A stretch of 64,000 nt of DNA from an uncultured Eubacteriales bacterium (GTDB taxonomy: Bacteria > Bacillota > Clostridia > Oscillospirales > Oscillospiraceae). The notes beneath the pieces were generated by a model, which was not told the DNA's origin, did not search any database, and was given only the letters and a program-made list of their open reading frames with translations. The position numbers were made by a program, and so were the translations under genes. Positions 8,566-16,693 of this stretch are shown piece after piece; the stretch's first letter is position 1, and every line of letters starts with the position of its first letter. The stretch spans positions 4,554-68,553 of the forward strand of contig UQWH01000004.1 of NCBI GenBank assembly GCA_900544705.1. The letters run 5' to 3'.

Positions 8566-9087
8566 ATGAACGAAGTCGTGAAGTGTCTGGTAGAGCGCCG
8601 AAGCTGCAGGAAATATCTGCCGAAGCAGGTGGATGAGGCGGCACTGGCGGAGATCCTGCGGGCCGGGACCTATGCCCCCAGCGGCATGAACCGGCAGGCG
8701 GCGAAGATCGTCGTTTTGCAGAAGCCGGAGGACATCGCCGCACTGGAGCGGATGAACGCTGCGGTGCTGGGCAATCCCAATGCAAAGCCGTTTTTCGGTG
8801 CTCCCACCGTGCTGGTGGTGCTGACGGATCCGGAGGTGCGCACCTGCGTCGAAGACGGCGCGCTCGTGATGGGCAACCTGATGAACGCCGCGCACAGTCT
8901 GGGCGTCGGCTCCTGCTGGGTGAACCGCGCCCGCGAGGAATTCAACAGCGCCGAGGGCAAGGCGCTGCTGCGCGCGTGGGGCGTAGACGAGCGCTACATC
9001 GGTGTGGGCCACTGCCTGCTCGGCTATGCCGACGGCCCGGAGAAACCGGCCTCCCCGAGAAAATCGGATTATATCGTCGTTGTCTGA
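8566..9087 (+). CDS. Nitroreductase-family flavoprotein
   Basis: 173 residues from the ATG at 8566, with AAAGGAGG seven bases upstream. The N-terminus VVKCLVERRSCRKYLPKQVDE is the FMN phosphate/arginine region of the nitroreductase fold; APSGMNRQ (47-54) and the GVGSCWVNR segment complete the FMN site. It is the short version common in clostridia and probably reduces a quinone, flavin or nitro compound with NAD(P)H. Natural substrate unknown. Likely in the same transcript as birA, 13 bases downstream. Confidence 0.85.
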   Translation: MNEVVKCLVERRSCRKYLPKQVDEAALAEILRAGTYAPSGMNRQAAKIVVLQKPEDIAALERMNAAVLGNPNAKPFFGAPTVLVVLTDPEVRTCVEDGALVMGNLMNAAHSLGVGSCWVNRAREEFNSAEGKALLRAWGVDERYIGVGHCLLGYADGPEKPASPRKSDYIVVV

Positions 9088-9185
9088 TTATCCGCACACT
9101 ATGCGCTGGCTTAAAATCTCACATTCTGCCCGTCAAAACCGCGGCGGTTCCGCAGACTTTCCATAAAAAATTCAAAAAATAACTC
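9088..9185. repeat. Degenerate copy of the dispersed intergenic repeat
   Basis: GGCTTAAAATCTCA at about 9112 matches GGCTCAAAATCTCA at about 6006 in the main repeat cluster and is followed by GCCCGT and a GTCAAAACCGCGGCGGTTCCGC stretch related to the palindrome core. It lies in the short gap between the nitroreductase gene and the next promoter. Confidence 0.5.
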
Positions 9186-9213
9186 TTGCGAAATTCCAAA
9201 AAAGCGGTATACT
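9186..9213 (+). promoter_or_regulatory. Sigma-A promoter of the small membrane protein gene
   Basis: TTGCGA (9186-9191), 16 bases, TATACT (9208-9213), followed by AAGGAGG and the ATG at 9249. Confidence 0.75.
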
Positions 9214-9248
9214 ATAAGCACAAAGAAAAGAATAAGGAGGTATATCCA

Positions 9249-9416
9249 ATGAAGAATAATGGCACCCTGAAGCTGATTCTGGCCATCATCGGCGGCGTTG
9301 TCGTGGCAGGTGCTGCGGCGGTTGCAGTGATCCATTTCTGGGATGATCTGAAGAAGTACCTGCCGTGCTGCAAGTGCAATAAGGAGCAGGAAGACTTCGC
9401 GGACATCGAAGCCTGA
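9249..9416 (+). CDS. Small single-span membrane protein with cysteine tail
   Basis: 55 residues from the ATG at 9249, with AAGGAGG eight bases upstream, a consensus promoter and a terminator of its own, which make it a real gene. Residues 7-30 form one membrane helix (LKLILAIIGG..., Gly/Ala/Val rich). The tail has WDDLKKYLPCCKCNKEQEDF, with Cys40, Cys41 and Cys43, and an acidic end. Small proteins of this look are widespread in Oscillospiraceae but I know no function. The CCxC group could bind metal or be acylated; this is a guess from the residues only. Confidence 0.75.
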   Translation: MKNNGTLKLILAIIGGVVVAGAAAVAVIHFWDDLKKYLPCCKCNKEQEDFADIEA

Positions 9417-9430
9417 GTTCACAGAAGAGT

Positions 9431-9465
9431 AAGGCGGCATTTCGCAGCGCGAAATGCCGCCTTTC
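9431..9465 (+). terminator. Terminator after the small membrane protein gene
   Basis: Perfect 15-bp stem, AAGGCGGCATTTCGC (9431-9445) with GCGAAATGCCGCCTT (9449-9463), loop AGC; the T-run is short (TT at the stem end). Confidence 0.75.
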
Positions 9466-9509
9466 AGACTATCGGCAAGAAATGAAAAAAAGAGAGGGAG
9501 AAGCATCCC

Positions 9510-11516
9510 ATGAAACATCCAAAACGGTCCCACATCTGGCTGCTGCCGTTTTTTTACCTGAGCTTCTGCACCAATGAAGTCATCCTGCGCGCCGTTACCG
9601 CGCGCGGTTTCTGGCAGAGCGGGCTGGCCGTCGCCTGCCTGTTTGCGCTGGTTCCGGCGCTCGGTCTGTATTTCCTGTGTCGCCTGTTTCCGGAAAAGGT
9701 CAACCGCGTGCTGGAATTGGTGGTGAGCTGGTTTTTCTTCCTGTTTTACGCATCTCAGCTCATTTATTTCCGGATTTTCGGCTGTTTTTATTCGGCTTAT
9801 TCCATGGGGAACGGCGGACAGGTGCTGGAATTCTGGAATGTGACGATACATACGATGGGCGAAAACTGGCTGCCGCTGGTGCTGCTGGCCATCCCGCCCC
9901 TGTGCCTGACGGTTTTCGGCCGCTTTTTCAGCAGCCGCCGCCCGAAGCGCTGGTACCGGCTGGTGATCGTCCTTGTGCTCGCAGCTGCGATGCACTTCGG
10001 CACGGTGCTGCTCCTGCCTGCCTTCGGCAGAGAGCCGCTGTCGGCCTATGATCTGTATCATAATACCAACGACCTGACCTCTGCGGTGTCCCGGCTGGGG
10101 CTGCTGCCGGCCTTCCGGCTGGATGTCCATCGCCTGATCTTCGGCTTCCGCGGCGGCGCGCTTGTGCCGGAGCAGCCGGTGCCCACGGAGCCGTCTACGG
10201 AGCCGTCCTCCGAAACCGAGCTTTCCACCGAGCCGACCGAGCCGCCCGTTGACACCAGCCCCAATGTGCTGGACATCGACTTTGCGGGTCTGATGGAGAA
10301 CGAAACCGACCCGACCATCCGCCAGCTCCATGACTATTTCTCCGTTCAGACCCCCACGGCAAAGAACGAAAAAACCGGGATGTTCAAGGGCTGCAACCTC
10401 ATTCTCATCACGGCGGAGGGCTTTTCCTATCTGGCGGTCGATCCGGTGCTGACGCCGACGCTCTACAAGCTGACGACGCAGGGCTTCCATTTCACGAATT
10501 TCTATACGCCCATCTGGGGCGTGTCCACTTCGGACGGCGAATATGTCGCCCTGACGGGCACGATCCCGAAAAACGGCGTGTGGAGCTTCAGCCGCACCTC
10601 CAACAACGCCATGCCGCTGACGATGGTGCAGCAGCTCAAGAAGCTGAGCTACTCCGCCTACGCCTACCACGACCACACCTACACCTTCTATGACCGCAAC
10701 GAGTCACACCCGAACCTCGGCTATATCTACAAGGGACTGGGCAACGGCCTCGACGTCAAGGCGACGTGGCCGGAGTCGGACGTCGAGATGATCGACCTGT
10801 CCACGGTAGATTATATGGGAAAAGAGCCGTTCCATGCGTATTATATGACCGTTTCCGGCCATCTGGAGTACAATTTTTACGGCAATATGATGGCCGCGAA
10901 GAACCGTGAGCTGGTCGAGGATCTGCCCTACAGCGATGCGGCGAAGGCATATCTCGCCTGCAACATCGAGCTTGACCGGGCGCTGGCGCTGCTGCTGGAG
11001 CGCCTGGAGGAGGCGGGCGTGGCGGACAATACCGTCATCGCGCTCTCCGCCGACCACTACCCCTACGGCCTGACCGTCGACGAGCAGAGCGAGCTTGCCG
11101 GCCACGAGATCGACGAGCGCTTCGAGATGTACCGCAACGCCTGCATCATCTATAAAAAGGGCATGACGCCGGAAACGGTCGATCGCCCCTGCTCCTCGCT
11201 CGATCTGCTGCCCACGCTGTCGAATCTCTTCGGGCTGGACTTCGATTCCCGGCTCTATATGGGGCAGGACGTGTTCTCCGACGCCGACCCGCTTATCATT
11301 TTCAGCGACCATAGCTGGCTGACCGAGCGCGGCAGCTACTATATGCCCACCGGGGAGTATACCCCCTTCGACGGCACGGAGCTGACCGACGAGGAGATCA
11401 CCCGCATCAACGGCGTGGTGAGCAACAAATTCACGGCCTCGGCGTGGGTGCTGGAGTCGGACTACTGGCGCACGCTCTTCGGCGACAATCTTCCGCCGGA
11501 CGATGCGGAAAATTGA
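9510..11516 (+). CDS. LTA-synthase-like membrane sulfatase-fold transferase
   Basis: 668 residues. The N-terminal 170 residues hold about five membrane helices; a Thr/Pro/Glu-rich linker (about 220-250) leads to an extracellular alkaline-phosphatase-fold domain. Key residues match lipoteichoic acid synthase: metal ligand Glu303 (TAEGF), nucleophile Thr340 in VSTSDGE, His451 in VSGHLEY, and Asp515-His516 in SADHYPYG. LtaS-type enzymes transfer glycerol-phosphate from phosphatidylglycerol to a glycan or lipid anchor. It is monocistronic, with a moderate ribosome binding site (GAGAGGGAGAAG). Whether it makes polymer or a single phosphoglycerol/ phosphoethanolamine decoration is open. Confidence 0.87.
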   Translation: MKHPKRSHIWLLPFFYLSFCTNEVILRAVTARGFWQSGLAVACLFALVPALGLYFLCRLFPEKVNRVLELVVSWFFFLFYASQLIYFRIFGCFYSAYSMGNGGQVLEFWNVTIHTMGENWLPLVLLAIPPLCLTVFGRFFSSRRPKRWYRLVIVLVLAAAMHFGTVLLLPAFGREPLSAYDLYHNTNDLTSAVSRLGLLPAFRLDVHRLIFGFRGGALVPEQPVPTEPSTEPSSETELSTEPTEPPVDTSPNVLDIDFAGLMENETDPTIRQLHDYFSVQTPTAKNEKTGMFKGCNLILITAEGFSYLAVDPVLTPTLYKLTTQGFHFTNFYTPIWGVSTSDGEYVALTGTIPKNGVWSFSRTSNNAMPLTMVQQLKKLSYSAYAYHDHTYTFYDRNESHPNLGYIYKGLGNGLDVKATWPESDVEMIDLSTVDYMGKEPFHAYYMTVSGHLEYNFYGNMMAAKNRELVEDLPYSDAAKAYLACNIELDRALALLLERLEEAGVADNTVIALSADHYPYGLTVDEQSELAGHEIDERFEMYRNACIIYKKGMTPETVDRPCSSLDLLPTLSNLFGLDFDSRLYMGQDVFSDADPLIIFSDHSWLTERGSYYMPTGEYTPFDGTELTDEEITRINGVVSNKFTASAWVLESDYWRTLFGDNLPPDDAEN

Positions 11517-11525
11517 AAAAATTTC

Positions 11526-11554
11526 TTGACAAACCGCCCGCCGGACGCTATAAT
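11526..11554 (+). promoter_or_regulatory. Consensus promoter of tRNA-Gly
   Basis: TTGACA (11526-11531), exactly 17 bases, TATAAT (11549-11554); a perfect sigma-A promoter, as expected for stable RNA. Confidence 0.92.
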
Positions 11555-11571
11555 AAAACCCGCAATTGAAT

Positions 11572-11647
11572 GCGGGTGTAGCTCATCCGGTAGAGCGCCA
11601 CCTTGCCAAGGTGGAGGTAGCGAGTTCGAGCCTCGTCACCCGCTCCA
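11572..11647 (+). tRNA. tRNA-Gly (anticodon GCC)
   Basis: A 76-base cloverleaf: acceptor GCGGGTG pairs with CACCCGC, D-arm GCTC...GAGC, anticodon stem CCACC/GGTGG around loop TTGCCAA with anticodon GCC, T-arm with GTTCGAG, discriminator T and an encoded CCA end. GCC reads GGC and GGT glycine codons. Confidence 0.97.
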
Positions 11648-11736
11648 GAAAAGAACCTGATACAGAAGCGTCAGGGTCTTTTTCCAATACCCACTGTGGG
11701 CGTACGGCATGTGCCCTATCCAAAGAAGGCGTGAAT

Positions 11737-12099
11737 ATGGAAAATTGGTGGATCTGTTTCGGAATATCCCTGATCATTCCGGCGGTTCTGGCGCTGGCCG
11801 GGCTGCTGTCGTGGAAGCGCTGCCCGAAGAAGATCAACGGCCTTGTCGGCTACCGGACCGCGCGCTCGATGAAAAACGAGGAAACGTGGCGCTATGCCAA
11901 CGAGACCTGCGGAAAATTTTTCTTCCGGACGGGACTGGGCATGGCGCTGCTCTCCGCCGCGCTGCTGCTGGCGCTGCTGCGCGCCTCCCGAGAGGCAATC
12001 GGCGGCGTTACCGCAGGACTGTGTCTGATCAATCTGATCCCGATCTTTGTGTGCATCGCCAAGACGGAGTCGGCGCTGAAGAAGCGCTTCCCAGATTAA
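11737..12099 (+). CDS. SdpI-family membrane protein
   Basis: 120 residues from the ATG at 11737, AAGAAGG seven bases upstream. Three hydrophobic segments and the family signature NGLVGYRTARSMKNEETW (positions about 33-51) identify the SdpI domain. SdpI in Bacillus is the immunity protein for the cannibalism toxin SDP and a receptor for its repressor, but most family members outside that operon have no known role. No toxin gene or ArsR repressor is adjacent here. It may be read through from the tRNA promoter. A bidirectional terminator separates it from folC. Confidence 0.82.
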   Translation: MENWWICFGISLIIPAVLALAGLLSWKRCPKKINGLVGYRTARSMKNEETWRYANETCGKFFFRTGLGMALLSAALLLALLRASREAIGGVTAGLCLINLIPIFVCIAKTESALKKRFPD

Positions 12100-12100
12100 A

Positions 12101-12138
12101 AGATTTCCCGGAACGATTCGTTCCGGGAAATCTTTTTA
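12101..12138. terminator. Bidirectional terminator between SdpI gene and folC
   Basis: AGATTTCCCGGAAC (12101-12114) pairs with GTTCCGGGAAATCT; T-runs follow on both strands, so it can end both convergent genes. Confidence 0.9.
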
Positions 12139-13404
12139 TTTTTCCATTGCGGCGGTGCGAATATCGCCCACCATGTAGAGGCTGCCGAAGGCAACGACGG
12201 CGTCGTTTTCTCCGGAGGCCAGCCGAATGGCGGTCTCCACGCCCTCCTTTACGCTTGCGCAGACGGTCACGGGCTTGCCGAACTGCGCGAGCATCTCGGC
12301 CAGCTTCTCCGCGGGCAGTGCGCGGGGATTTTCCGGCGTGACGGTGACGAAGGCGGAGAAATACGGCGCCATCGTCCGGTACATATCGGAGTAATCCTTG
12401 TCGGCCATGACGCCGGTCAGGGCGATCAGGCGGCGGCCGGAGAGGTACTGCTCCAGATTCTTTGCCAGTGCGGCCATGCACTGCGGGTTGTGCCCGCCGT
12501 CCACGAAGAACACGGGCTTTTTGCGCAGCAGCTCAAAGCGGCCGGGCCAGGAAACGGTTTTCAGGCCCCTGCGGAGCTGCTCCTCGGAGATCTTCCAGCC
12601 CTTGGCGGTCAGCGCGTCCACCGTCGCGACGACGACGGCGGCATTTTTGAGCTGATGCTCGCCCAGCAGCGGGATCTCCAGATCCTTCCGCGCGCCGAGG
12701 TCAAAGACCTGACCGGTGAAGTCGGCGTGTTTGAGGTGGATGCCGTCGAAATCCGCCTTGTGCAGGCGCGCGCCGGTTCTGGCGCAGGCATCGGCAAAGA
12801 CCTGCTCGACGCTCGGCTTGCCGCGGTAGATCACGGCGTCGCCGCCCTTGATGATACCCGCCTTGGCGGAGGCGATTTTTTCCAGCGTGTCGCCCAGCAC
12901 CTCCGTGTGGTCGAGGCCGATGTTGCAGATGACGGAGGCCTCCGGCGTGGAGATGACGTTCGTGGAGTCCAGTTCGCCGCCGAGTCCGACCTCCAGAGAG
13001 ACGATCTGGCAGTCATGGCGCATGAAATATTCCATGGCGATGGCCGTGACCAGCTCGAACTCCGTCGGATGATCCTGCATCGCCTCGGCGTGCGGGCGGA
13101 CGAATTCGGTGATTTCTGCCAGCTCCTCGTCGGAGATCATCTCGCCGTCCACCTGCATCCGCTCATTGAAGCAGAGGATGAAGGGCGAGGTGTAAAGGCC
13201 GGTGCGGTAACCTGCGGCGCGGAAGATGGAGGCCAGCATGGCCGCCGTAGAGCCCTTGCCGTTGGTGCCGGCGATGTGGACGAATTTCAGCTTCTCCTGG
13301 GGATTTCCGAGGCGCGCAAGCAGCTCACGCGTGCGCGACAGCCCCGGCACGGAGCCCTTCCAGCTCACGGAATGGATATAGGAAAGCGCTTCCTGATAGG
13401 TCAT
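12136..13404 (-). CDS. folC: Folylpolyglutamate / dihydrofolate synthase
   Basis: 422 residues from the ATG at 13404, with AAGAAGG upstream. Mur-ligase fold: ATP loop HIAGTNGKGSTAAM (about 43-56), TSPF motif, SLEVGLGGELDSTN and GLDHTEVLGDT, and the C-terminal DGGHNPQ segment. It adds glutamate to (dihydro)pteroate and folates with ATP in the cytoplasm, trapping folates in the cell. Its start overlaps the folT stop by four bases (ATGA), so import and polyglutamylation are translationally coupled under one THF riboswitch. The absence of visible de novo folate genes here fits a salvage role. Confidence 0.95.
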   Translation of the reverse strand: MTYQEALSYIHSVSWKGSVPGLSRTRELLARLGNPQEKLKFVHIAGTNGKGSTAAMLASIFRAAGYRTGLYTSPFILCFNERMQVDGEMISDEELAEITEFVRPHAEAMQDHPTEFELVTAIAMEYFMRHDCQIVSLEVGLGGELDSTNVISTPEASVICNIGLDHTEVLGDTLEKIASAKAGIIKGGDAVIYRGKPSVEQVFADACARTGARLHKADFDGIHLKHADFTGQVFDLGARKDLEIPLLGEHQLKNAAVVVATVDALTAKGWKISEEQLRRGLKTVSWPGRFELLRKKPVFFVDGGHNPQCMAALAKNLEQYLSGRRLIALTGVMADKDYSDMYRTMAPYFSAFVTVTPENPRALPAEKLAEMLAQFGKPVTVCASVKEGVETAIRLASGENDAVVAFGSLYMVGDIRTAAMEK

Positions 13405-13985
13405 GATCTTACCTTCTTTGGAACAAGAGTGGTGTGCCGCACGCCCGCGAGCACCGGCAGGGTGACCATGGACATCAGCACGGAGGAGAGAATCCCCGAC
13501 AGCAGCCGCAGCCACAGGACGCCGAAGATCAGCTCATAGGTGTAATAGTGGAACATTTTTGCGTCCACGTAGAAAGCCATCGTGTTCAGCAGTGATACGA
13601 GGACGCCGGAAACGATGCACACGGCGAAGAACACATAAGGACGCTTGGCCTTCAGCAGGTTTTCAGGCGCCATGGACTTCTTGAAGATCAGCTTGCAGCA
13701 GCCGATGAACAGGCCGCGCACAGCCGGACCCAGCACCCACAGCAGCGTGGTGGGGGTGAAGCCGTACTTGAGCATCTGCTCGCAGAAGGCGCCGAGGAAG
13801 CCGACAAGAAAGCCGTCGATCGGGCCGTAGATCATGGCACAGATCATGGCGGGCAGTCCGGCAAAGGTCAGCTTGATGCCGCCAATCTCAACGGACAGCC
13901 ACGAAAGGCCAAAGTACAGCGCGACCAGCACCGCATCAATGGCGATGCGCAGGATGGGGAAGCGGACAGTTCTGGTTTTGGACAT
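13401..13985 (-). CDS. folT: Folate ECF transporter S component FolT
   Basis: 194 residues, about six helices. The pattern (ILRIAIDAVLVALYFGLSWLSVEIGG..., then a TFAGLPAMICAMIYGPIDGFLVG stretch) is that of FolT-type substrate-binding subunits of energy-coupling-factor importers. It captures folate and works with a shared EcfAAT module encoded elsewhere. The ATG at 13985 has GGGAGGG seven bases upstream, within a segment that can fold with the riboswitch expression platform. It is the first gene of the folT-folC operon. Confidence 0.93.
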   Translation of the reverse strand: MSKTRTVRFPILRIAIDAVLVALYFGLSWLSVEIGGIKLTFAGLPAMICAMIYGPIDGFLVGFLGAFCEQMLKYGFTPTTLLWVLGPAVRGLFIGCCKLIFKKSMAPENLLKAKRPYVFFAVCIVSGVLVSLLNTMAFYVDAKMFHYYTYELIFGVLWLRLLSGILSSVLMSMVTLPVLAGVRHTTLVPKKVRS

Positions 13986-14063
13986 AAAAAAACCCTCCCT
14001 AAAATAATGGAAGGAGGTTAGAATATGTACGGCGCTATGCCCCGATAAATATAGGGACATCTT

Positions 14064-14166
14064 GCTCAGGCGGTTGCGGTAACAGTATCGCGGAGAAGAT
14101 TCTCCTTCGCCCGGCGGCAACCTCCCATCCGACCGGTACTTAACGCACTGTTCCTACTCCCTGCAG
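14064..14166 (-). promoter_or_regulatory. Tetrahydrofolate (THF) riboswitch controlling folT-folC
   Basis: Read leftwards, the segment opens with GGGAGTAGGAACAGT, then the hallmark GCGTTAAGT (about 14150-14142), GGATGGGAGG, GCGAAGGAGAA and finally ACTGTTACCGCAACC. AACAGT and ACTGTT form the inner closing stem. This matches the conserved core of the class-I THF aptamer found before folT and folate genes of Firmicutes. Downstream, AACCTCC (14019-14013) can pair either with the aptamer's GGGAGGTT (14126-14119) or with the folT ribosome binding site (14000-13993). That suggests translational control. The aptamer call is strong; the switching model is inferred. Confidence 0.9.
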
Positions 14167-14184
14167 CGTCGTATTGTCGATACT

Positions 14185-14212
14185 ATTGTACCGATTTTTT
14201 TGCAAATTGCAA
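14185..14212 (-). promoter_or_regulatory. Promoter of the THF riboswitch-folT-folC transcript
   Basis: On the minus strand TTGCAA (14212-14207), 16 bases, TACAAT (14190-14185), about 20 bases before the aptamer. Confidence 0.75.
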
Positions 14213-14261
14213 GTAAAATTTTTGAAATTTCGAAAAAAGTTTCGCAGAGGGAACTTTCATC

Positions 14262-14330
14262 ATCGCCGGCGCCTGCACGGCGGAACGGGCAAGCCCCGGC
14301 GCGGGAAAAACTTCCCGCGCCGGGGCTTGC
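14262..14330 (-). terminator. Strong hairpin after argS, next to a copy of the dispersed repeat
   Basis: GCAAGCCCCGGCGCGGGA (14289-14306) pairs perfectly over 18 bp with 14313-14330, loop of six. It is nine bases after the argS stop. There is no clear T-run, so it may act as a terminator or as mRNA 3'-end protector. The flank 14268-14298 (TTTCATCATCG...GCCTGCACG...GGAACGGGCAAG) is a copy of the dispersed repeat family seen at 5840-6165. Confidence 0.65.
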
Positions 14331-14338
14331 ATTCTCTC

Positions 14339-16090
14339 TTACATCCGCTCCGGGGCGGTAAAGCCCAGAAGGTCGATGCACTCCTCCATGGCGCGCTTGG
14401 CCAGCGCGATCAGGGCGATATAGCCCTTCTGCTTTTCCTCGTCCGGCTCGGAGAGGATGCGCGTTTCATGGTAGAACTGGTTGACTGCCTGCGCCAGATC
14501 GTAGACATAGGCGCAGACCGCATTCGGCGCGGAATCACGATAGGCCATCTGGAGCTGGTCGGGCATCTGTGACAGGGTGAGCTGCAGGGCCTTGGCGCTC
14601 TCGTTGTCCGCCGGGACGACGGGCAGGTCGGCGGGCTTGCCGTAGCGTGCCAGAATGGACTTGATGCGCACGATGGTATACAGCAGATACGGCCCGGTGT
14701 TGCCCTCAAAGGCCGAGAAGCGCTCCAGATCAAAGATATAATCCTTCGTCGCGAGGTTGGACAGATCGCCGTACTTGAGCGCCGCGACCGCGATGATGCG
14801 TGCGGTGTCGTGCGCCTCGGCGGAATCGACGAGCTTGTTCTCCGAGATTTTGGCCTCGACATAGGCCGTGACGTCCTCAATGAGCGTTTGCAGACGCATC
14901 ACGCCGCCGTCGCGGGTCTTGAAGGGCTTGCCGTCCTTGCCGTTCATCGTGCCGAAGCCGATGTGCTGCAATTCGACGTTTTCCGGCACGAGGCCGCCCT
15001 TGCGCGCGGCGCGGAACACCTGCTCAAAGTGCAGATTCTGCCGTTTGTCCGTGACGTAAAGAATCTTATCGGGGGCGTAATCCTCCATGCGCTGGACGAT
15101 GGTCGCAAGATCGGTCGTGGCGTAGAGCGTCGCGCCGTCGGACTTGACGACGATGCACGGCGGCATTTCCTTCTTGTCGCCCGGCTCGGCGACCTCGATG
15201 ACCTTCGCACCCTCGCTCTCGGTCAGCACGCCGCGGGCGGCGAGCTTTTCCAGCATGGGCGGAATATAGGGTTCGGCGTCGCTCTCGCCCTTCCAGACGT
15301 CGAAGCTGACGTTCAGATTCTCATAATTGCGCTTCAGATCGGCCACGGAGATGGCGAGCAGGCGCTGCCACAGCGCATAGTAGCCGCGCTGATGCGCCTG
15401 AAGCTGCGCCGTGATCTCATGGGCTTTCTTTGCAAAGGCGGGGTCCTGCTTGCTTTTGGCGCTGGCAAAGGGATAGATCTCCTCCAGCTCGGAAACCGTG
15501 CAGGGCGCGCCGTCGGGGTATTCGGTCGCGTTTTCGTCGAAATAGGGCAGCTCCGGGTGGCGCTCCTGCAATTCCGCGATGACAAGGCCCATTTGCAGGC
15601 CCCAGTCGCCCAGATGGATGTCGCCGATCACCTTATCGCCGAAATAGCGATAGATACGCTTGATGGACTCGCCGATGATCGCCGGGCGCAGGTGGCCGAC
15701 GTGCAGGGGTTTGGCGACGTTCGGGCCGCCGTAGTCCAGAACGACCGTGCGCGCCGGGATGCTGCCGGTCACGCCGAGGTGCTGCTGCGCGCGCATTTCC
15801 TCGATGTGCGCCGCCAGATATTCGGGCCGGACGCGCAGATTCAGAAAGCCGGGTTTGACCGCTTCGGCAACGCTGAACACGGGGCTGTCCTGCAATTTTT
15901 CTGCGACGTCCTGCGCGATCAGCAGCGGGGCCTTGTGCTCCGTCTTGGCCGCGGGCATCGCGCCGTTGCACTGAAATTCGCACAGATCAGGACGGTTGGA
16001 AACCGTCACCTTGCCGCAGGCAGGGTCATAGCCCGCCGCTTCAAAGGCCGCCGCGACCGCGCGGGAGAGTTTTTCCATCAGCTTTTCCAT
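14339..16090 (-). CDS. argS: Arginyl-tRNA synthetase
   Basis: 583 residues. Class I synthetase with the HIGH motif as HVGH in NVAKPLHVGHLRPAIIGES (about residue 130), an N-terminal tRNA-core recognition domain (about 1-110) and a C-terminal DALR anticodon-binding domain (about 465-583, GPYLLYTIVRIKSIL). It charges tRNA-Arg with arginine in the cytoplasm. AAAGGAG lies nine bases before the first ATG; a second ATG four codons later is possible. A sigma-A promoter is directly upstream and no T-box leader is present. Confidence 0.97.
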   Translation of the reverse strand: MEKLMEKLSRAVAAAFEAAGYDPACGKVTVSNRPDLCEFQCNGAMPAAKTEHKAPLLIAQDVAEKLQDSPVFSVAEAVKPGFLNLRVRPEYLAAHIEEMRAQQHLGVTGSIPARTVVLDYGGPNVAKPLHVGHLRPAIIGESIKRIYRYFGDKVIGDIHLGDWGLQMGLVIAELQERHPELPYFDENATEYPDGAPCTVSELEEIYPFASAKSKQDPAFAKKAHEITAQLQAHQRGYYALWQRLLAISVADLKRNYENLNVSFDVWKGESDAEPYIPPMLEKLAARGVLTESEGAKVIEVAEPGDKKEMPPCIVVKSDGATLYATTDLATIVQRMEDYAPDKILYVTDKRQNLHFEQVFRAARKGGLVPENVELQHIGFGTMNGKDGKPFKTRDGGVMRLQTLIEDVTAYVEAKISENKLVDSAEAHDTARIIAVAALKYGDLSNLATKDYIFDLERFSAFEGNTGPYLLYTIVRIKSILARYGKPADLPVVPADNESAKALQLTLSQMPDQLQMAYRDSAPNAVCAYVYDLAQAVNQFYHETRILSEPDEEKQKGYIALIALAKRAMEECIDLLGFTAPERM

Positions 16091-16123
16091 CGTAAAAAGC
16101 TCCTTTGTTGTGATTCTTTCTGT

Positions 16124-16152
16124 ATTCTAGCAAATAACGGGCAGAAAGTCCA
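16124..16152 (-). promoter_or_regulatory. argS promoter
   Basis: On the minus strand TGGACT (16152-16147), 17 bases, TAGAAT (16129-16124), then AAAGGAG and the argS start about 35 bases on. Confidence 0.75.
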
Positions 16153-16186
16153 TAGGGGATTTTCGCCGCCGCGCAGGCACCCGCCT

Positions 16187-16693
16187 TCACAGATATTTTG
16201 CGCACAAGGCGGCCGCGAAAAACCCTGTTGCGTCCGCAATCAGCGCCGCCGGGATGGTATAGCGCGTTTTCCGGATCCCAGCCGCGCCGAAATAGACCGA
16301 AATGGTATAAAAGGTCGTTTCCGTGCTGCCCAGCATGACCGCCGCCGTCCGGCCGATGAGGGAATCCGGCCCGTGGACGGCCATCAGATCCGCCCCTACG
16401 GCCAGCGCCGCACTGCCGGAAATGGGCCGGATCAGCACCAGCGGGAGCGTTTCAGCGGGAATGCCCACGGCGTCGGCCACGGGCGAAAGCAGATTCGTCA
16501 GCAGCTCCACCGCGCCGGACGCGCGGAGCATATGCACCGCCGTCAGGAGGACCACGAGGGCGGGCGTGATGGACACGAGCAGGCGCAGCCCCTCCTGCCC
16601 GCCCTCCAGCAGCGCGCCGTAGACGTCCTGCTTTTTGATCAGGGCGGCGCAGGCGGCCGCGATCATCAAAAGCGGAATGAGCAGATCAAGCAT
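16187..16693 (-). CDS. spmB: Spore maturation protein B (nucleoside recognition-like)
   Basis: 168 residues, about four helices, with PALVVLLTAVHMLRASGAVELL, LIRPISGSAALAV and STETTFYTISVYFGAAGI, the conserved stretches of SpmB (Gate/nucleoside-recognition domain). SpmA and SpmB together are needed for spore core dehydration in Bacillus, but the pair is also kept in many clostridia not known to sporulate. Its start overlaps the end of spmA by eight bases. No other sporulation gene is in this window, so its use here is uncertain. Confidence 0.93.
   Translation of the reverse strand: MLDLLIPLLMIAAACAALIKKQDVYGALLEGGQEGLRLLVSITPALVVLLTAVHMLRASGAVELLTNLLSPVADAVGIPAETLPLVLIRPISGSAALAVGADLMAVHGPDSLIGRTAAVMLGSTETTFYTISVYFGAAGIRKTRYTIPAALIADATGFFAAALCAKYL

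Noticed and set aside
16091..16186. T-box leader before argS
   Set aside because: Gap is short; no T-box sequence (TGGnACCGCG) or terminator, only a plain promoter.
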